A stretch of 64,000 bases of DNA from Larkinella sp049445795 (GCF_049445795.1 NZ_JBMSDT010000003.1:490269-554268), one strand, 5' to 3'; shown: positions 9,202 through 19,100, numbered from the stretch's first letter. The notes: generated by a model from the sequence alone, not told the origin. Numbers and translations are program-made.

Positions 9202-10365
9202 TCAATTCAGGTTGTTTATTAAATCGGAATGGGTGTAGTGGTGCAACGTCCGGATTTGCTTCGGAATGGTAAACGAAAACGTGCTGCCAACACCCACCGT
9301 GCTATCAATCCAGATCTGACCACCGTAAATATCGACGACTTTTTTGCAGGTAGCCAGACCAATGCCAGTGCCCGAATATTCTTTCCGTCCGTGTAGTCGC
9401 TGGAAGATTTGGAAAACCCGGTCGAAATATTGCTGTTCGATGCCAATGCCGTTGTCGCTGATCGAAAACCGGTATTGGTGCTTTTCTTCCGTTGCCCGGA
9501 TCGCAATGGTTGGTGTAACGTCCGGTTTTCGGTATTTCAGGGCATTCGACAGTAAGTTTTGAAAGAGTTGTTTGAGGTCCGTTCGGTGGCCCCGGATCGT
9601 AGGTAGTAGATCAAGGTGGATGACGGCTCCGGTAGCCTGAATTTCGCCTTGTTGTTCTTCCAGGATTTCGGCCATCAATTCGTTGAGGTCGATCTGTGTC
9701 AAGGCAACGTCACTGCCAATTCGTGAGAAATCGAGCAGATCGTTGATCAGGTTGCGCATCCGGTCGGCTGCCGCCGTTGACTTACCAATGATCCGGAGAG
9801 CTTCTTCGTCCAGATGATTGCCGTGATTGGCTTCCAGTAAGGATAAATACCCCGTGATGGTTTTTAGGGGCGATTGCAGGTCATGGGAGGCAATGTAGGC
9901 AAACTGCTGCAACTCCTGGTTCGAGCGGCTCAGTTCCTGCATGGCCAGTTGGCGGTAGGATAACTCCCGATCGTATTCTTTGGACGTTCGCAGCCCGACG
10001 GCTTCGTGGAAATACCGGATCAGTGCGATGACCGTGGCTACGGACACCACCGCCGTCAAAAACCGGATCAGGGCATTGATGCGGTACGCCGGGATCCAGA
10101 ACATGGCGGCATCAATGAGGTGCGTCAGGCCACAAAACAGAATGAACGCGCCGAACAGCCAGAAAACGCCTGCCAACGGAACCCCTTTTTTGATGAAGAT
10201 AAACCGGATCAAAATCATCGGAATGGCCATATAAGCCAGCCAGATGGTCAGGTCGGAGATGATGTAGAGCCAACCGTGAAAGTCGGTCCAGCGGCCGCAG
10301 TACCAACGGGGAGGCCAGTCGCTGGTATCGCCCAGCCGTCGAAAAAAATCCAGTATTTCCTGCAT
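9202..10365 (-). CDS. Sensor histidine kinase with ethylene-receptor-like membrane domain
   Basis: Inner-membrane kinase of 387 residues. Three hydrophobic helices span about 32-58, 65-90 and 97-118. The sequence around them matches the plant ETR1 ethylene-binding domain: ISD (Asp38), AYMAIP (Tyr45, Ile48, Pro49), GAFILFCGLTHLID (Cys78 and His82, the copper-ligand pair) and LTAVVS at the start of helix three. A coiled linker leads to HisKA with His161 in ASHDLQSPLK, then HATPase_c with LLSNALKYR, DNGIGI and GTGIGLATCKK. The start is Met at 10365; the reading frame extends upstream, but that part overlaps the preceding gene. No response regulator is adjacent. Ethylene or copper binding is inferred from the motif, not shown. 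Confidence 0.85.
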   Translation of the reverse strand: MQEILDFFRRLGDTSDWPPRWYCGRWTDFHGWLYIISDLTIWLAYMAIPMILIRFIFIKKGVPLAGVFWLFGAFILFCGLTHLIDAAMFWIPAYRINALIRFLTAVVSVATVIALIRYFHEAVGLRTSKEYDRELSYRQLAMQELSRSNQELQQFAYIASHDLQSPLKTITGYLSLLEANHGNHLDEEALRIIGKSTAAADRMRNLINDLLDFSRIGSDVALTQIDLNELMAEILEEQQGEIQATGAVIHLDLLPTIRGHRTDLKQLFQNLLSNALKYRKPDVTPTIAIRATEEKHQYRFSISDNGIGIEQQYFDRVFQIFQRLHGRKEYSGTGIGLATCKKVVDIYGGQIWIDSTVGVGSTFSFTIPKQIRTLHHYTHSDLINNLN

Positions 10366-10414
10366 TATGCGACGAAAACGAATAGAACGGTAACCATTTT
10401 CGAGACAAGCCCCT

Positions 10415-10852
10415 TCAAACTTGTAGCAACTGTCTGGTCCCCAGAATTGTTCGAACGGCGTCGGGCCGCTGGGTTCCAATCAGTAAAAACCGTTTTTTCC
10501 CTTTCCGATTGATTTGAATACCCCAATTGCCGGACGTCGTCTGGGCATTTCCCTGCCAGCCGATCCGCATGCCCCAGCCGCCAAATTCGCCGAGTCCGGA
10601 GTACTTTCGGACGGTTATTTGCTCCATATCGGTCCAGGGAATGCGGTAAAACCGGGGCTGAAACGGAAACCAGCGGAAGGCAATCCCCTCGTGATCGATA
10701 ACCGTTTCCAGTTTCAAAAACCAGAACAGGGCGATGACGGCCAGCACGATCAGGATACCACCAAGTTGCCCGGCATACAGCACAACGCCCAGGCAAGCCA
10801 GTAGCAAGACCCAAGCCCAGGGCTGGCGAAATTTCTGCGTTTCTGTGTACAT
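10415..10852 (-). CDS. Two-helix membrane protein, PH-domain-like
   Basis: A 145-residue protein with two adjacent membrane helices (about 12-30 and 31-46) followed by a soluble domain of about 95 residues. The segment WTDMEQITVRKYSGLGEFGG and the following WGMRIGW resemble small bacterial membrane proteins with a pleckstrin-homology-like fold. I do not recognise a specific function. It lies 49 bases upstream of the ethylene-receptor-like kinase on the same strand and may be in its operon. Confidence 0.75.
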   Translation of the reverse strand: MYTETQKFRQPWAWVLLLACLGVVLYAGQLGGILIVLAVIALFWFLKLETVIDHEGIAFRWFPFQPRFYRIPWTDMEQITVRKYSGLGEFGGWGMRIGWQGNAQTTSGNWGIQINRKGKKRFLLIGTQRPDAVRTILGTRQLLQV

Positions 10853-10967
10853 GACACACTTCGTTTTCGACGGTGAGACTGCGTACTTTCCAGCTTTTGA
10901 AGTTAACGTATATTGTGCTTATTTTCAGGATGACAGGACTATTTTTTGTAAAAATCGGTAGGGCTCG

Positions 10968-11990
10968 TCAAAACCGGATTTCCTGCGTCAGGTAGGTGGC
11001 CTGGTTGTCGCCGTTGATGCGGGCCGTCACGGTTAGCGGTTTTTCGTTCCAGTTGATCGTAAAGTGGCCGTAATTCAGTTCAAAAATCACCGGGCCTACG
11101 CGCAGGTTGTTTGTTTCTTCGCGGGGCTTGCTGACGTGCGTCAGGCCACTGCTGGTAATGTCGTACAGGTCGTAGCCCAACCCCGGTACGCTCGTTTTGG
11201 AAACTTCGGCCATGTGCCGGTCACCACTGATCAGAATGGCTCCTTTGGGTTTAGTTTTACCCAGTAAGGCCAGCAGCCGCTGGCGGGCCGTGGGGAAGTT
11301 GCCCCATTTTTCATAGATGTGGTCGTTGGCCAGAAACTGGATGCCGCAGCCAATGACGTGTACGTCGGCATCGGAGTTGGTCAACTGCCGTTCCAGCCAC
11401 TGCCACTGCGCTTCACCCAGAATGTCGCCCGATGGATCGGGCACGTTGATCTTGTTTTCTGTCTTCAGCGGATCGCGAAAATACCGCCCATCCAGCAGAA
11501 TCACTTTGACGCGCTGACCTTTCGGGCCGTACACATGGGCCGAATATGCCCCTTCCTGCTTCCGAAGCGGGTCGTTGGCGGGTACGTCCAGAAAGTCGAG
11601 CAGCAACTGCTGGCTCTCTTTCCGGCGCGGGTATTCTTTGCCACCATCGTTGACGCCATAATCGTGATCGTCCCAGATGCCGATGATCTTGGTGGATTGC
11701 CGCAATTGTGCGTAGCCCGGATTGGCTTTTTGCTTCTCGTACTTGGCCTTCAGCGTATCCATGCTTTCCGAATCGCCGTAGATGTTGTCGCCGAGCCAGA
11801 TCCAGACATCCGGTTTCTGGGCCACAATGTCGTCCCAGAGGGGCGTCGGGCGTTTCTGATGGCTGCACGACCCGAAAGCGATGGTGGTTATCGGTTTCTG
11901 GCGGTCGGAAGACGCGGTTTCGGTTTTGGGCGTCCGGCAAGCGGCCAGTGCCGTGCCAAGGAGCAGGGAAAGGAAAGCGGTTTTTTTCAT
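10968..11990 (-). CDS. PhoD-like alkaline phosphatase / metallophosphatase lipoprotein
   Basis: Predicted exported metallo-phosphoesterase. From the Met at 11990 the 340-residue protein opens with a lipoprotein signal (LLLGTALAAC, Cys at about 18). The phosphatase core follows with AFGSCSHQ, WIWLGDNIYGD, IWDDHDYGVNDGG and GDRHMAE, the metal-binding blocks of the PhoD group. The open frame extends 42 codons further upstream, but the lipobox and a -7 box 23 bases before this Met favour the shorter form. PhoD enzymes release phosphate from esters or diesters; the substrate here is unknown. Confidence 0.85.
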   Translation of the reverse strand: MKKTAFLSLLLGTALAACRTPKTETASSDRQKPITTIAFGSCSHQKRPTPLWDDIVAQKPDVWIWLGDNIYGDSESMDTLKAKYEKQKANPGYAQLRQSTKIIGIWDDHDYGVNDGGKEYPRRKESQQLLLDFLDVPANDPLRKQEGAYSAHVYGPKGQRVKVILLDGRYFRDPLKTENKINVPDPSGDILGEAQWQWLERQLTNSDADVHVIGCGIQFLANDHIYEKWGNFPTARQRLLALLGKTKPKGAILISGDRHMAEVSKTSVPGLGYDLYDITSSGLTHVSKPREETNNLRVGPVIFELNYGHFTINWNEKPLTVTARINGDNQATYLTQEIRF

Positions 11991-12012
11991 GGGGCAAGAA
12001 AACGTGGAAACA

Positions 12013-12020
12013 CAAAAGTA
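12013..12020 (-). promoter_or_regulatory. -7 box (TACTTTTG) of the PhoD-like gene
   Basis: Perfect TAnnTTTG on the minus strand, ending 22 bases before the chosen start codon. No clear TTG at the -33 spacing. Confidence 0.5.
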
Positions 12021-12084
12021 AAAAGTCCGCGCGGTTTCGGCACGGACGTCATGGTTTGTTAATGGAAGAAAACTGGGCTTTCGA

Positions 12085-12525
12085 TCATCTAATCTTAAGC
12101 ATATCGTAGAGATCATTCGTATTTACAACACGCTCAAACCCCATCTTGCGTAGATGAGTTGTTAGTTTTTTGTCACCCGTCCATAGCCATCCGTCTTTTT
12201 GTAAAGCCATTGCAACATAACTGATATCAAAACTGTCAATGTATGCTGTGAGACGGTCTGCTTCCTGCCAGAAACGGGGTTTAATTAAGGCTTCATTTTC
12301 AAAATTTATTTGTTGTACAATGGAATATAAAGTCGAAATAATATTTTCGATAGGTTGTTTGGAAAGCTTAATAATTTTAGACTGATGTTTGAAAAGTTCA
12401 ATAAAGGCATAATAGCAACTAATCCTCTCATACGTTGGTAATGGGCTAAAAAGTAGTTCAGAAATTTTACCGTTTGGAGAAATTGCGGCACTGAACAGAA
12501 TAATGCTATCAATAATGACGATCAT
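12085..12525 (-). CDS. PIN-domain toxin of a type II toxin-antitoxin pair
   Basis: Probable ribonuclease toxin of 146 residues. It opens with MIVIIDSIILFSAAISPNG, the N-terminal acidic strand of a PIN domain, and has the second acidic cluster DSFDISYVAMALQ plus GDKKLTTHL near the C-terminus. The ATG at 12525 overlaps the TGA of the upstream antitoxin as ATGA, pointing to coupled translation; a start 11 codons earlier would overlap that gene further. The base composition is more AT-rich than that of the neighbours, consistent with recent acquisition. RNA target unknown. Confidence 0.85.
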   Translation of the reverse strand: MIVIIDSIILFSAAISPNGKISELLFSPLPTYERISCYYAFIELFKHQSKIIKLSKQPIENIISTLYSIVQQINFENEALIKPRFWQEADRLTAYIDSFDISYVAMALQKDGWLWTGDKKLTTHLRKMGFERVVNTNDLYDMLKIR

Positions 12526-12725
12526 GGGAGAAAACGGTGTTTGTTTGATTTCCACCAATTGGCTTCGACCTCACGCGCCAGTTCCGCAGCCTGTTCTTCT
12601 GTCCCTTGATTTTGGGCGGTAATTTCCAAAATATTTATGTAGTCAATTACCTTTTGAACGGCTTCCGTATTAATAGAATCGTTCGCTTCGATAATAATAC
12701 TTCGATCTTGTCGGGTGATGACCAT
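12522..12725 (-). CDS. Small antitoxin paired with PIN toxin
   Basis: A 67-residue protein with an N-terminal strand-rich segment (RQDRSIIIEAND) followed by two helices (TEAVQKVIDYINILEITAQ and EEQAAELAREVEANWW). Its size, position and ATGA overlap with the toxin fit the antitoxins that accompany PIN_2-type toxins in Bacteroidota. It has a well-formed promoter with a leader of about 10 bases; these antitoxins usually repress their own operon, which is inferred here. Confidence 0.8.
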   Translation of the reverse strand: MVITRQDRSIIIEANDSINTEAVQKVIDYINILEITAQNQGTEEQAAELAREVEANWWKSNKHRFLP

Positions 12726-12741
12726 AGTCTTAGCATTTATT

Positions 12742-12773
12742 CAAATATACCATTCTTTCAGCTCCAATTCAAA
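12742..12773 (-). promoter_or_regulatory. Promoter of the toxin-antitoxin operon (TTTG-N20-TATATTTG)
   Basis: On the minus strand TTTG (12770-12773) is followed after 20 bases by TATATTTG (12742-12749), matching both the -33 and -7 Bacteroidota elements. It is the best promoter in the window and lies 16 bases before the antitoxin ATG. Confidence 0.7.
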
Positions 12774-12813
12774 TCGGCTAAAATCCTGAAACACACGAAG
12801 CGGAATAAAAAGT

Positions 12814-13725
12814 TTACTTCCCCGTCTGCGCCGTAAACGTGCTTTCAAAAATCTTGTCGGCGTTACCGGCTTCAAAACCGTCGCGCCGGTGTTCGCGCCC
12901 GATCTGGTCGGCGGGCAGGTGCTGAAACTCCGGCAACACGCGCCGTTCGGCAAACTCGACGTATGAACCGGCGATGCGGTGGCTCTGGCCATTGGCAAAC
13001 TCCGCGTTGATCATCTGGGCCACCGTCGACGCCTGCAACAACCCACCGTCCGGGCTGGTTTTGATGGTGCCGCCCGCCGTGTTGAGCTTGAACCCGCGCC
13101 GTTCCAAAAACGCCACGAATTCCTGAATGGTGTTGTAACCCGGTTTCAGGTTATGGACGCTGATCGTGAAATGATTCAGGTAATACCGGTTGTAGATTAC
13201 CCAGGCGGCATACTCGCTTTCACTCAACAGCGTCCGGTAGTCGTCCAATGTGGGAATGTCCCAGAGCGGCTGGTGCAAAAACCGGTCGACGGCCTGCGCA
13301 TCGTCCAGGTCCAGGCTATCGACCGGATCAAAGACGACAGTATCGGTGTACTGGTAAATGATGTGTTGTGCCTGGTCCGACAAATCCCGTACGCGCAGTT
13401 CGCTGACGAAAATGCGCGGGTAATGCGGTTTGGGCGGGCTGTACCAATACGCATTCAGTTTCTTCTCTTTAAAATCGTACGCTTCCCGTTTTTCGTAGCC
13501 GTAGTGCAGGAAAATCTTCTCAAACGACTGAATCCCGAGGCTCGGTACGCCCATCGTCCGGAACGCAATGTGGTCATTTTCAATATCGTCCGGTTTCTGA
13601 ATAACCGTCTCGTCGATCAGGGCGTTGACGATGCCCGACACGTCCGGCACCCGTTCGCGGTAGCGGCTCATCAGACCGTCCAGAACGGCGTCGAGGGTTT
13701 TGAGTTTGCTGGATGATGTGGTCAT
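12814..13725 (-). CDS. DUF1338 / HglS-type 2-oxoadipate dioxygenase-decarboxylase family protein
   Basis: A 303-residue single-domain protein of the DUF1338 family, whose characterised member HglS converts 2-oxoadipate to 2-hydroxyglutarate with Fe(II) and O2 in lysine breakdown. Likely metal ligands are the His in ENDHIAFRT, a His in YLNHFTISVH and the Glu in GSYVEFAER, in the order known for the family. The C-terminal FEAGNADKIFEST is also typical. No lysine-catabolic genes are adjacent, so the substrate is inferred from the family only. It lies 37 bases downstream of nothing on its own strand except the TA promoter; GH20 is upstream, also on the minus strand. Confidence 0.8.
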   Translation of the reverse strand: MTTSSSKLKTLDAVLDGLMSRYRERVPDVSGIVNALIDETVIQKPDDIENDHIAFRTMGVPSLGIQSFEKIFLHYGYEKREAYDFKEKKLNAYWYSPPKPHYPRIFVSELRVRDLSDQAQHIIYQYTDTVVFDPVDSLDLDDAQAVDRFLHQPLWDIPTLDDYRTLLSESEYAAWVIYNRYYLNHFTISVHNLKPGYNTIQEFVAFLERRGFKLNTAGGTIKTSPDGGLLQASTVAQMINAEFANGQSHRIAGSYVEFAERRVLPEFQHLPADQIGREHRRDGFEAGNADKIFESTFTAQTGK

Positions 13726-13761
13726 GGCGCAATCGGTCTTTTTGTAAAGATACCGATTTTG

Positions 13762-16077
13762 TCATTCCACCACCACTTCATCCACTGATACCGAAGTCGG
13801 CAGCCCGGCGCGGGGCAAACCCGCCGGGGCCGGACCCGCGTTTTTGGCCCGAATCCGCACGTACCGCGCCCGGGCGGTTTTGAAATCGGCCACGACGGGC
13901 AACATTCCCCATTGTCCTTCGAGCGGATACTTCACCGGCTGGCTGATGGCGTCTTTATAGGTGTTGCCGTCCTGCGACAACCCGATTTCGACCGCCGAGG
14001 GCGGGAAGTCGTTGTACGAAATACGCTTCAGAAAGTTGGCCGACACCTTTGTCACCGGCCGGACTTCGCCCAGGTCAATGGTCACTTCCAGATCGTCGCC
14101 CGACACGCTGACCCATTCCGACTTGTTGCGCGGACTTTGGGCCACCTGCCCGTCGGTGAGTTTTTTCCGGTTTGGGTCCGATTTTTCGGCCGCCGTGTTG
14201 GCATACGTATACGGTTTTCCCTTGGCCCGGTGGATGTAAAACGTTTCCTCGAACTTCGCTCCGGCGGTGGTGATCGCCTTGATCGTCGTCGTTTTTTTCA
14301 GCGCAATCGGCATGGTGTACTCGGTGGAGGCCGTGTTGGGCTGTTTTCCGTTGGTCGTGTAATAAATCTTGCTGTCGGAGTCGAGCTTTTCCAGCCGCAC
14401 CTGCAATTGGTCGGCGTCCGTAAACTGCGTGACGGCCCGGACATCGAGCAGCCGTTTGGAATAATTGACGTTCAGGTACGCAAGCCGCTTCAGGTGTTCT
14501 TTCAACCGCATGGCGAAATCTTCGAAATTGCGCGGTCCTTTCGGCATCCAGCCCACTTCGGCCAGCGCCGATGCGCGCGGATAAACCATGTATTCGACGT
14601 GCTGGGTGGTCGGGATGTACTCGGTCCAGAGGTTGCCCTGCACACCGAGGATGTATTTTTGCTGCTCGGGCGTCAACTCAGTCGGCGTGGGTTCGTAGCT
14701 GTATACTTTCTCGATGGGCAGAAAACCGCCCCCCGCCAGCGGTTCCTGCGCCGGACTGGCCTGGTATTGATCCAGGTAGCAAAACTCGCCGGGCGTCATC
14801 ACGACGTTGTGCTTTTGTTTAGCCGCTTCGATACCGCCCTCCGTACCGCGCCAGCTCATGACGGTTGCGTTCGGAGCAAGACCGCCTTCCAGAATCTCAT
14901 CCCAGCCAATGATGGCCCTTCCTTTCGAGTTGACAAATTTTTCGATGCGCTGAATGAAATAGCTCTGCAAGGCATCCTCGTCTTTCAGCTTCATTTTTTT
15001 GATCAGATCCTGACAAAACGCGCTGGCTTTCCAGGCATCTTTCGGACATTCGTCGCCCCCGATGTGGATGTATTTGCCGGGAAACAGCGCCATCACTTCT
15101 GTCAACACATTTTGCAGAAAGGCAAACGTGGGTTCGCTGGGGCAATAGACTTCCTTGAAAATGCCCCAGCGTGTTGCTACGGCGTATTTTTGGGCCGGAT
15201 CGCACGAATACTCCGGGTACGAAGCCAGGGCCGCCAGCGCATGGCCGGGCATCTCGATTTCCGGCACAATTGTAATATGCCGCGCAGCCGCATACCGAAC
15301 CACGTCTTTGATTTGTTCCTGCGTATAAAAACCGCCGTATTCCTTGCCATCGTACTGAAACGGATAATTTTCGGCGTTATGCCCCACCACGGTTTCCTTC
15401 CGTTTGGAGCCAATTTGCGTCAGTTTGGGGTATTTTTTGATTTCGACCCGCCAGCCCTGGTCATCAGTCAGGTGCCAGTGGAAGGTGTTGAATTTATGCA
15501 GCGCCATCAGGTCGATAAACCGCTTCACGAACGAAACCGGCATGAAATGGCGGCTCACGTCGAGCATCAGACCCCGGTAGGCGTAACGCGGCCGGTCGAG
15601 AATCTGGCAGGCCGGGATGGTCCAGGCGGTATTTTCTACTTTCGCCGGACTGAAAACCGCCGTGGGCAGCAGTTGCAACAAGGTCTGAACGGCGTAAAAA
15701 TAGCCCTTCGGCGTTTCGGCTTCCACCAAAACCCGTTCCGGTGCGACAGTCAGCATATAGCCTTCCGGACCGCAGCGACCGGCTTTATGCGCCTGAAAGA
15801 CAATGTGTTTCCCTTTTGCCAGGGCGGGCGTTGCCGGAGCGAGGGCAATCGACAAACCGCTGGCGGTTTTTAGCTGACTGACCAGCGTCTGAGCAGCCGC
15901 CCGTTGCCCGGCATCTTTGGCGGCAATGACAATGCGCGTGGTGGCTGAAACCGTAAATTGGCCGTCTTTTCCCGCAAACTGGGCCGGAAAGGGAAGGAGA
16001 TTATACGCGTTGTCGGATTGGGCAAAAACGGAAAGCGAAAGGAGCAGGCTGCCGAGAACGGCCAGAAGGTTTTTCAT
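13762..16077 (-). CDS. Exported beta-N-acetylhexosaminidase (GH20)
   Basis: Removes terminal beta-linked GlcNAc or GalNAc from glycans. From Met at 16077 the 771-residue protein has a signal peptide (ending SLSVFAQ), a GH20b-like N-domain, then the catalytic barrel with HWHLTDDQGWR, PEIEMPGHALAAL and the Asp342-Glu343 pair in HIGGDECPKDAW. A chitobiase-type C-terminal beta domain follows (YTTNGKQPNTAST), then a discoidin-like domain ending near ARYVRIRAKN. An upstream start is possible, but it adds 24 residues before a normal signal peptide. It is the probable partner of the other exported glycan enzymes in the window, though not in an operon with them. Confidence 0.92.
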   Translation of the reverse strand: MKNLLAVLGSLLLSLSVFAQSDNAYNLLPFPAQFAGKDGQFTVSATTRIVIAAKDAGQRAAAQTLVSQLKTASGLSIALAPATPALAKGKHIVFQAHKAGRCGPEGYMLTVAPERVLVEAETPKGYFYAVQTLLQLLPTAVFSPAKVENTAWTIPACQILDRPRYAYRGLMLDVSRHFMPVSFVKRFIDLMALHKFNTFHWHLTDDQGWRVEIKKYPKLTQIGSKRKETVVGHNAENYPFQYDGKEYGGFYTQEQIKDVVRYAAARHITIVPEIEMPGHALAALASYPEYSCDPAQKYAVATRWGIFKEVYCPSEPTFAFLQNVLTEVMALFPGKYIHIGGDECPKDAWKASAFCQDLIKKMKLKDEDALQSYFIQRIEKFVNSKGRAIIGWDEILEGGLAPNATVMSWRGTEGGIEAAKQKHNVVMTPGEFCYLDQYQASPAQEPLAGGGFLPIEKVYSYEPTPTELTPEQQKYILGVQGNLWTEYIPTTQHVEYMVYPRASALAEVGWMPKGPRNFEDFAMRLKEHLKRLAYLNVNYSKRLLDVRAVTQFTDADQLQVRLEKLDSDSKIYYTTNGKQPNTASTEYTMPIALKKTTTIKAITTAGAKFEETFYIHRAKGKPYTYANTAAEKSDPNRKKLTDGQVAQSPRNKSEWVSVSGDDLEVTIDLGEVRPVTKVSANFLKRISYNDFPPSAVEIGLSQDGNTYKDAISQPVKYPLEGQWGMLPVVADFKTARARYVRIRAKNAGPAPAGLPRAGLPTSVSVDEVVVE

Positions 16078-16104
16078 GGAACAGGAAACGGTGGTTGCAA
16101 AATT

Positions 16105-16112
16105 CAAAGGTA
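16105..16112 (-). promoter_or_regulatory. -7 box (TACCTTTG) of the GH20 gene
   Basis: Perfect TAnnTTTG on the minus strand, 27 bases before the GH20 start at 16077, which supports that start over the longer one. No clear -33 TTG at normal spacing. Confidence 0.5.
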
Positions 16113-16154
16113 GACAAAAAGCCCTTTTACACCCGGAAATTACGAGCAACCGGC

Positions 16155-19100
16155 TTAGGCAGGCTGCTGGAATGTTAGCGGAATCCGGATGATCACACGT
16201 GTTCCGGCGGGTTCGCCATTGTCGTGGTATTTATCGACAATCCGGACGCCTGCTTCCTTTCCGCTGCGCTGGTGGATGAGTTGCAGCCGTTCTTCGGTCA
16301 CTTTCAGGCCTACACTTTGGTGCGAGGTGGCCGAATTTTTCTTGAGCGCAGCCGCTTTTTCCCGCCCAACGCCGTCGTCGTCGACCAAACATTCGAGGTG
16401 TCCGTCGACGGGTTTGATGCAAACCTGAATCCGACCCCGGTCGCGTTTGTGCGCCATGCCGTGCAAAATCGCGTTTTCGATGTAGGGCTGAATGATCATG
16501 GGCGGAATGGCAACCCGTTCCTGATCCAGCGAGGGGTCGGTGTCGATGGAAAAATCAAATTTGTGTCCAAACCGCAGTTGTTCCAGTTCGAGATACAACT
16601 GAAGTTGCTCGATTTCGCTGGCGAGTGTGACCCATTCCTGCCGCGAATTGCCCAGAATGAGCCGCATCAGGCGGGCAAACTTAACGAGGTAACGGTCGGC
16701 ATTGTCGCTATCGTTCTGCAACACAAACAACCGCACGGCATTCAGCGAATTGTACAAGAAGTGCGGGTTCATCTGCGACCGCAACGCCTTCATCTCCGAC
16801 ATAGCAATCCGCTCGCGGAGGTCGCTCTTTTCTTTAGCCTCCTGCGCCAGTTTACGGGCTTGCCATTGGGCAATCACCACGCCCAGCGCAATCAGCGCGG
16901 CTGCCAAGGCGGTTCGGAACCACCAGGTTTCCCAAAACGGCGTTCGGATCATGATGCGCAGCCGGTAGCCGTTGCGGTTCCAGATGCCATCATTGTTGGC
17001 CGCGATAATGTGCAAAACGTAGTCGCCCGAGGGTACGTTGGTATAACTCGCGAAAGGTCGGTTTCCGGCCTGGTTGTATCGATCTTCAAACCCTTCCAGC
17101 CGGTAGGCATACCGGTTGGCACCAGGATTGTCGAAGTTGAGCGCGGCCATGTCAAAACTAAACTGGTTCTGGTCGTGGTCAAGGACAATGACAGGCGGGT
17201 TGGCTGTGGGACCGGGCAGGTATTCGCGCCCATTGACTTTGAAGGACGTGAGGTAAACCGGGGGCGCAAACCGGTTGATCCGCACCCGGCCCGGCTGGAT
17301 ATACACCAGCCCCCGCATGGCACCAAAATACAGCCGCCCTTTCTTGTCGCGTTCGCTTGAACCGGATTCGAATTCGATCGTGGGCAGACCGTCGGCTTCG
17401 TCGAAAGCGACAAACCGTATCTGGCGCACGTTGGTGACGGCGGCTCCGTTGCTGGTACTAATCCAGAGCGTGTCGCCGGTATGCCGCAGGGCGGCAATGT
17501 CGTTGTTGGGCAAACCGTGTTTAGTGGTGTACACGTCGAACCGCTTCGTGCGTTCATCAAGCCGGGCCAGGCCGTTGTCAGTGCTCAGCCATAATCGCCC
17601 GTCGCTGTCCTGGGAGAAGTCGGTCACGCCATCGTCGGGTAAGCTGTGCGGGTCGTTTTCGTCGTGAACGTATTCTGCGAGCAACTTCAGATCCGGGCTG
17701 ATTTTGTACACCGGTCCAAAACCGCCCACCCAGAGATTATTCGATTTATCGATATACAGGGTATTGTAATTCTTACCGGGCAGCTTTCGGATGCGCTCGT
17801 CGTTGAACTGGTTGAGGTAGGTGTTCGTTCGCGGGTCGTAGATTGTCAGTTTTTCATTGGTACCGATAAAAATTCGCCCATCGCGGGCCTGCGTACAGTA
17901 AAAAACCTGAAAACCGGCGACAAAATCCTGGCGTTTCGGATCGAAAGGCGGGTAGTTGGCCGGATCATCGGCGGTCGGCAGGCAGCGAATCTGCACAAAC
18001 CGCTTCGTCAGGGTATCGAGCCGACTCAATCCCGTAAAATGGCCCACCCAAATTTTGCCATCACGGTCGGCCAGGACGTTGTACGTCAGGTTATTGCCCA
18101 TGCTGGTGGGATCCTTCGGATTGTGGCGATAAATTCGGTACGACTGAGCCTGCGGGTCGATCATCACCAGACCGTCGCGGCTGGCGACCCAGAGCCGGTC
18201 GGCCCGGTCGAAGGAGAGCGAACCTGCATCCAGCCCCAGCGTCGAAGCGGGCCGGTACCCCACATCGTCGTAGAGCGACCGAAACTTATCAATTTTGGGG
18301 TTGAACCAACTTACTCCGGCATCGTCGGAGCCAATCCAGATAATCCCCGAGCGGTCTTCAAACAGCGCCCGGAGCGAATTGGAAACCAAACTCCGGAGGT
18401 TATTTTCGTCGTTTTTATACCCCAAAAATCGGTTTTTAGCCGCATCGTATTGGTATAACCCTTCACTGGCGGTGGCGACCCACAACGTACCATCACTGGT
18501 AAACAGTAACGACGCAATGCCCTGACGAGCATCGATGGGCATACGTTGAAACGGCCCGTTGACCGTGTTGAGGATGGCAATGTGTCCTTTACGGGTGCCT
18601 ACATATAGAGCACCCGTACGCGGATGCCGGGCCAGGGTCATGACGTGATCTTCGGGAAGGGAGGTAACTACCGACGCCTGATGCCGAAACCGGCGAAACT
18701 GTCTGGTTTTGAGGTCGTAAGCGTAAAGGCCGGCCTGTGTGCCAATCCAAAGCGTTGGGCCATCGAGCAACAGTTTGCGGATAAAATTGGCGGTGGTGTG
18801 CTCGGCCGCATCCGCTGGCATGGTTAGTAGGCTCGATTTACCGGTTGCCGGATTAAAGCGGATGAGGCCCCCGCTGGTGCCCAGCCAGAGCTGGCTGTCG
18901 GGAGTCTGGACGATCGTTCGGATCAGGTTACAACCAGCCCCGAAACTGGCAAACAAATACCGCCGGAAAGTCTGGCTTTGCGGATCGACCCGGGCCATGC
19001 CTTTCTGCGTCCCAACCCATAAAATACCGTCTTTGTCTTTGAAAACCGTACGAACCGTTCGGTGAGGCAGCGATTGGGGATTGCCGATCTGGGGAACGTA

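Noticed and set aside
13912..15873. 653-codon open frame on the plus strand
   Set aside because: It is the antisense of the GH20 gene, has no recognisable domain, and its amino-acid make-up (high Arg, His, Phe) is that of a GC-rich shadow frame.
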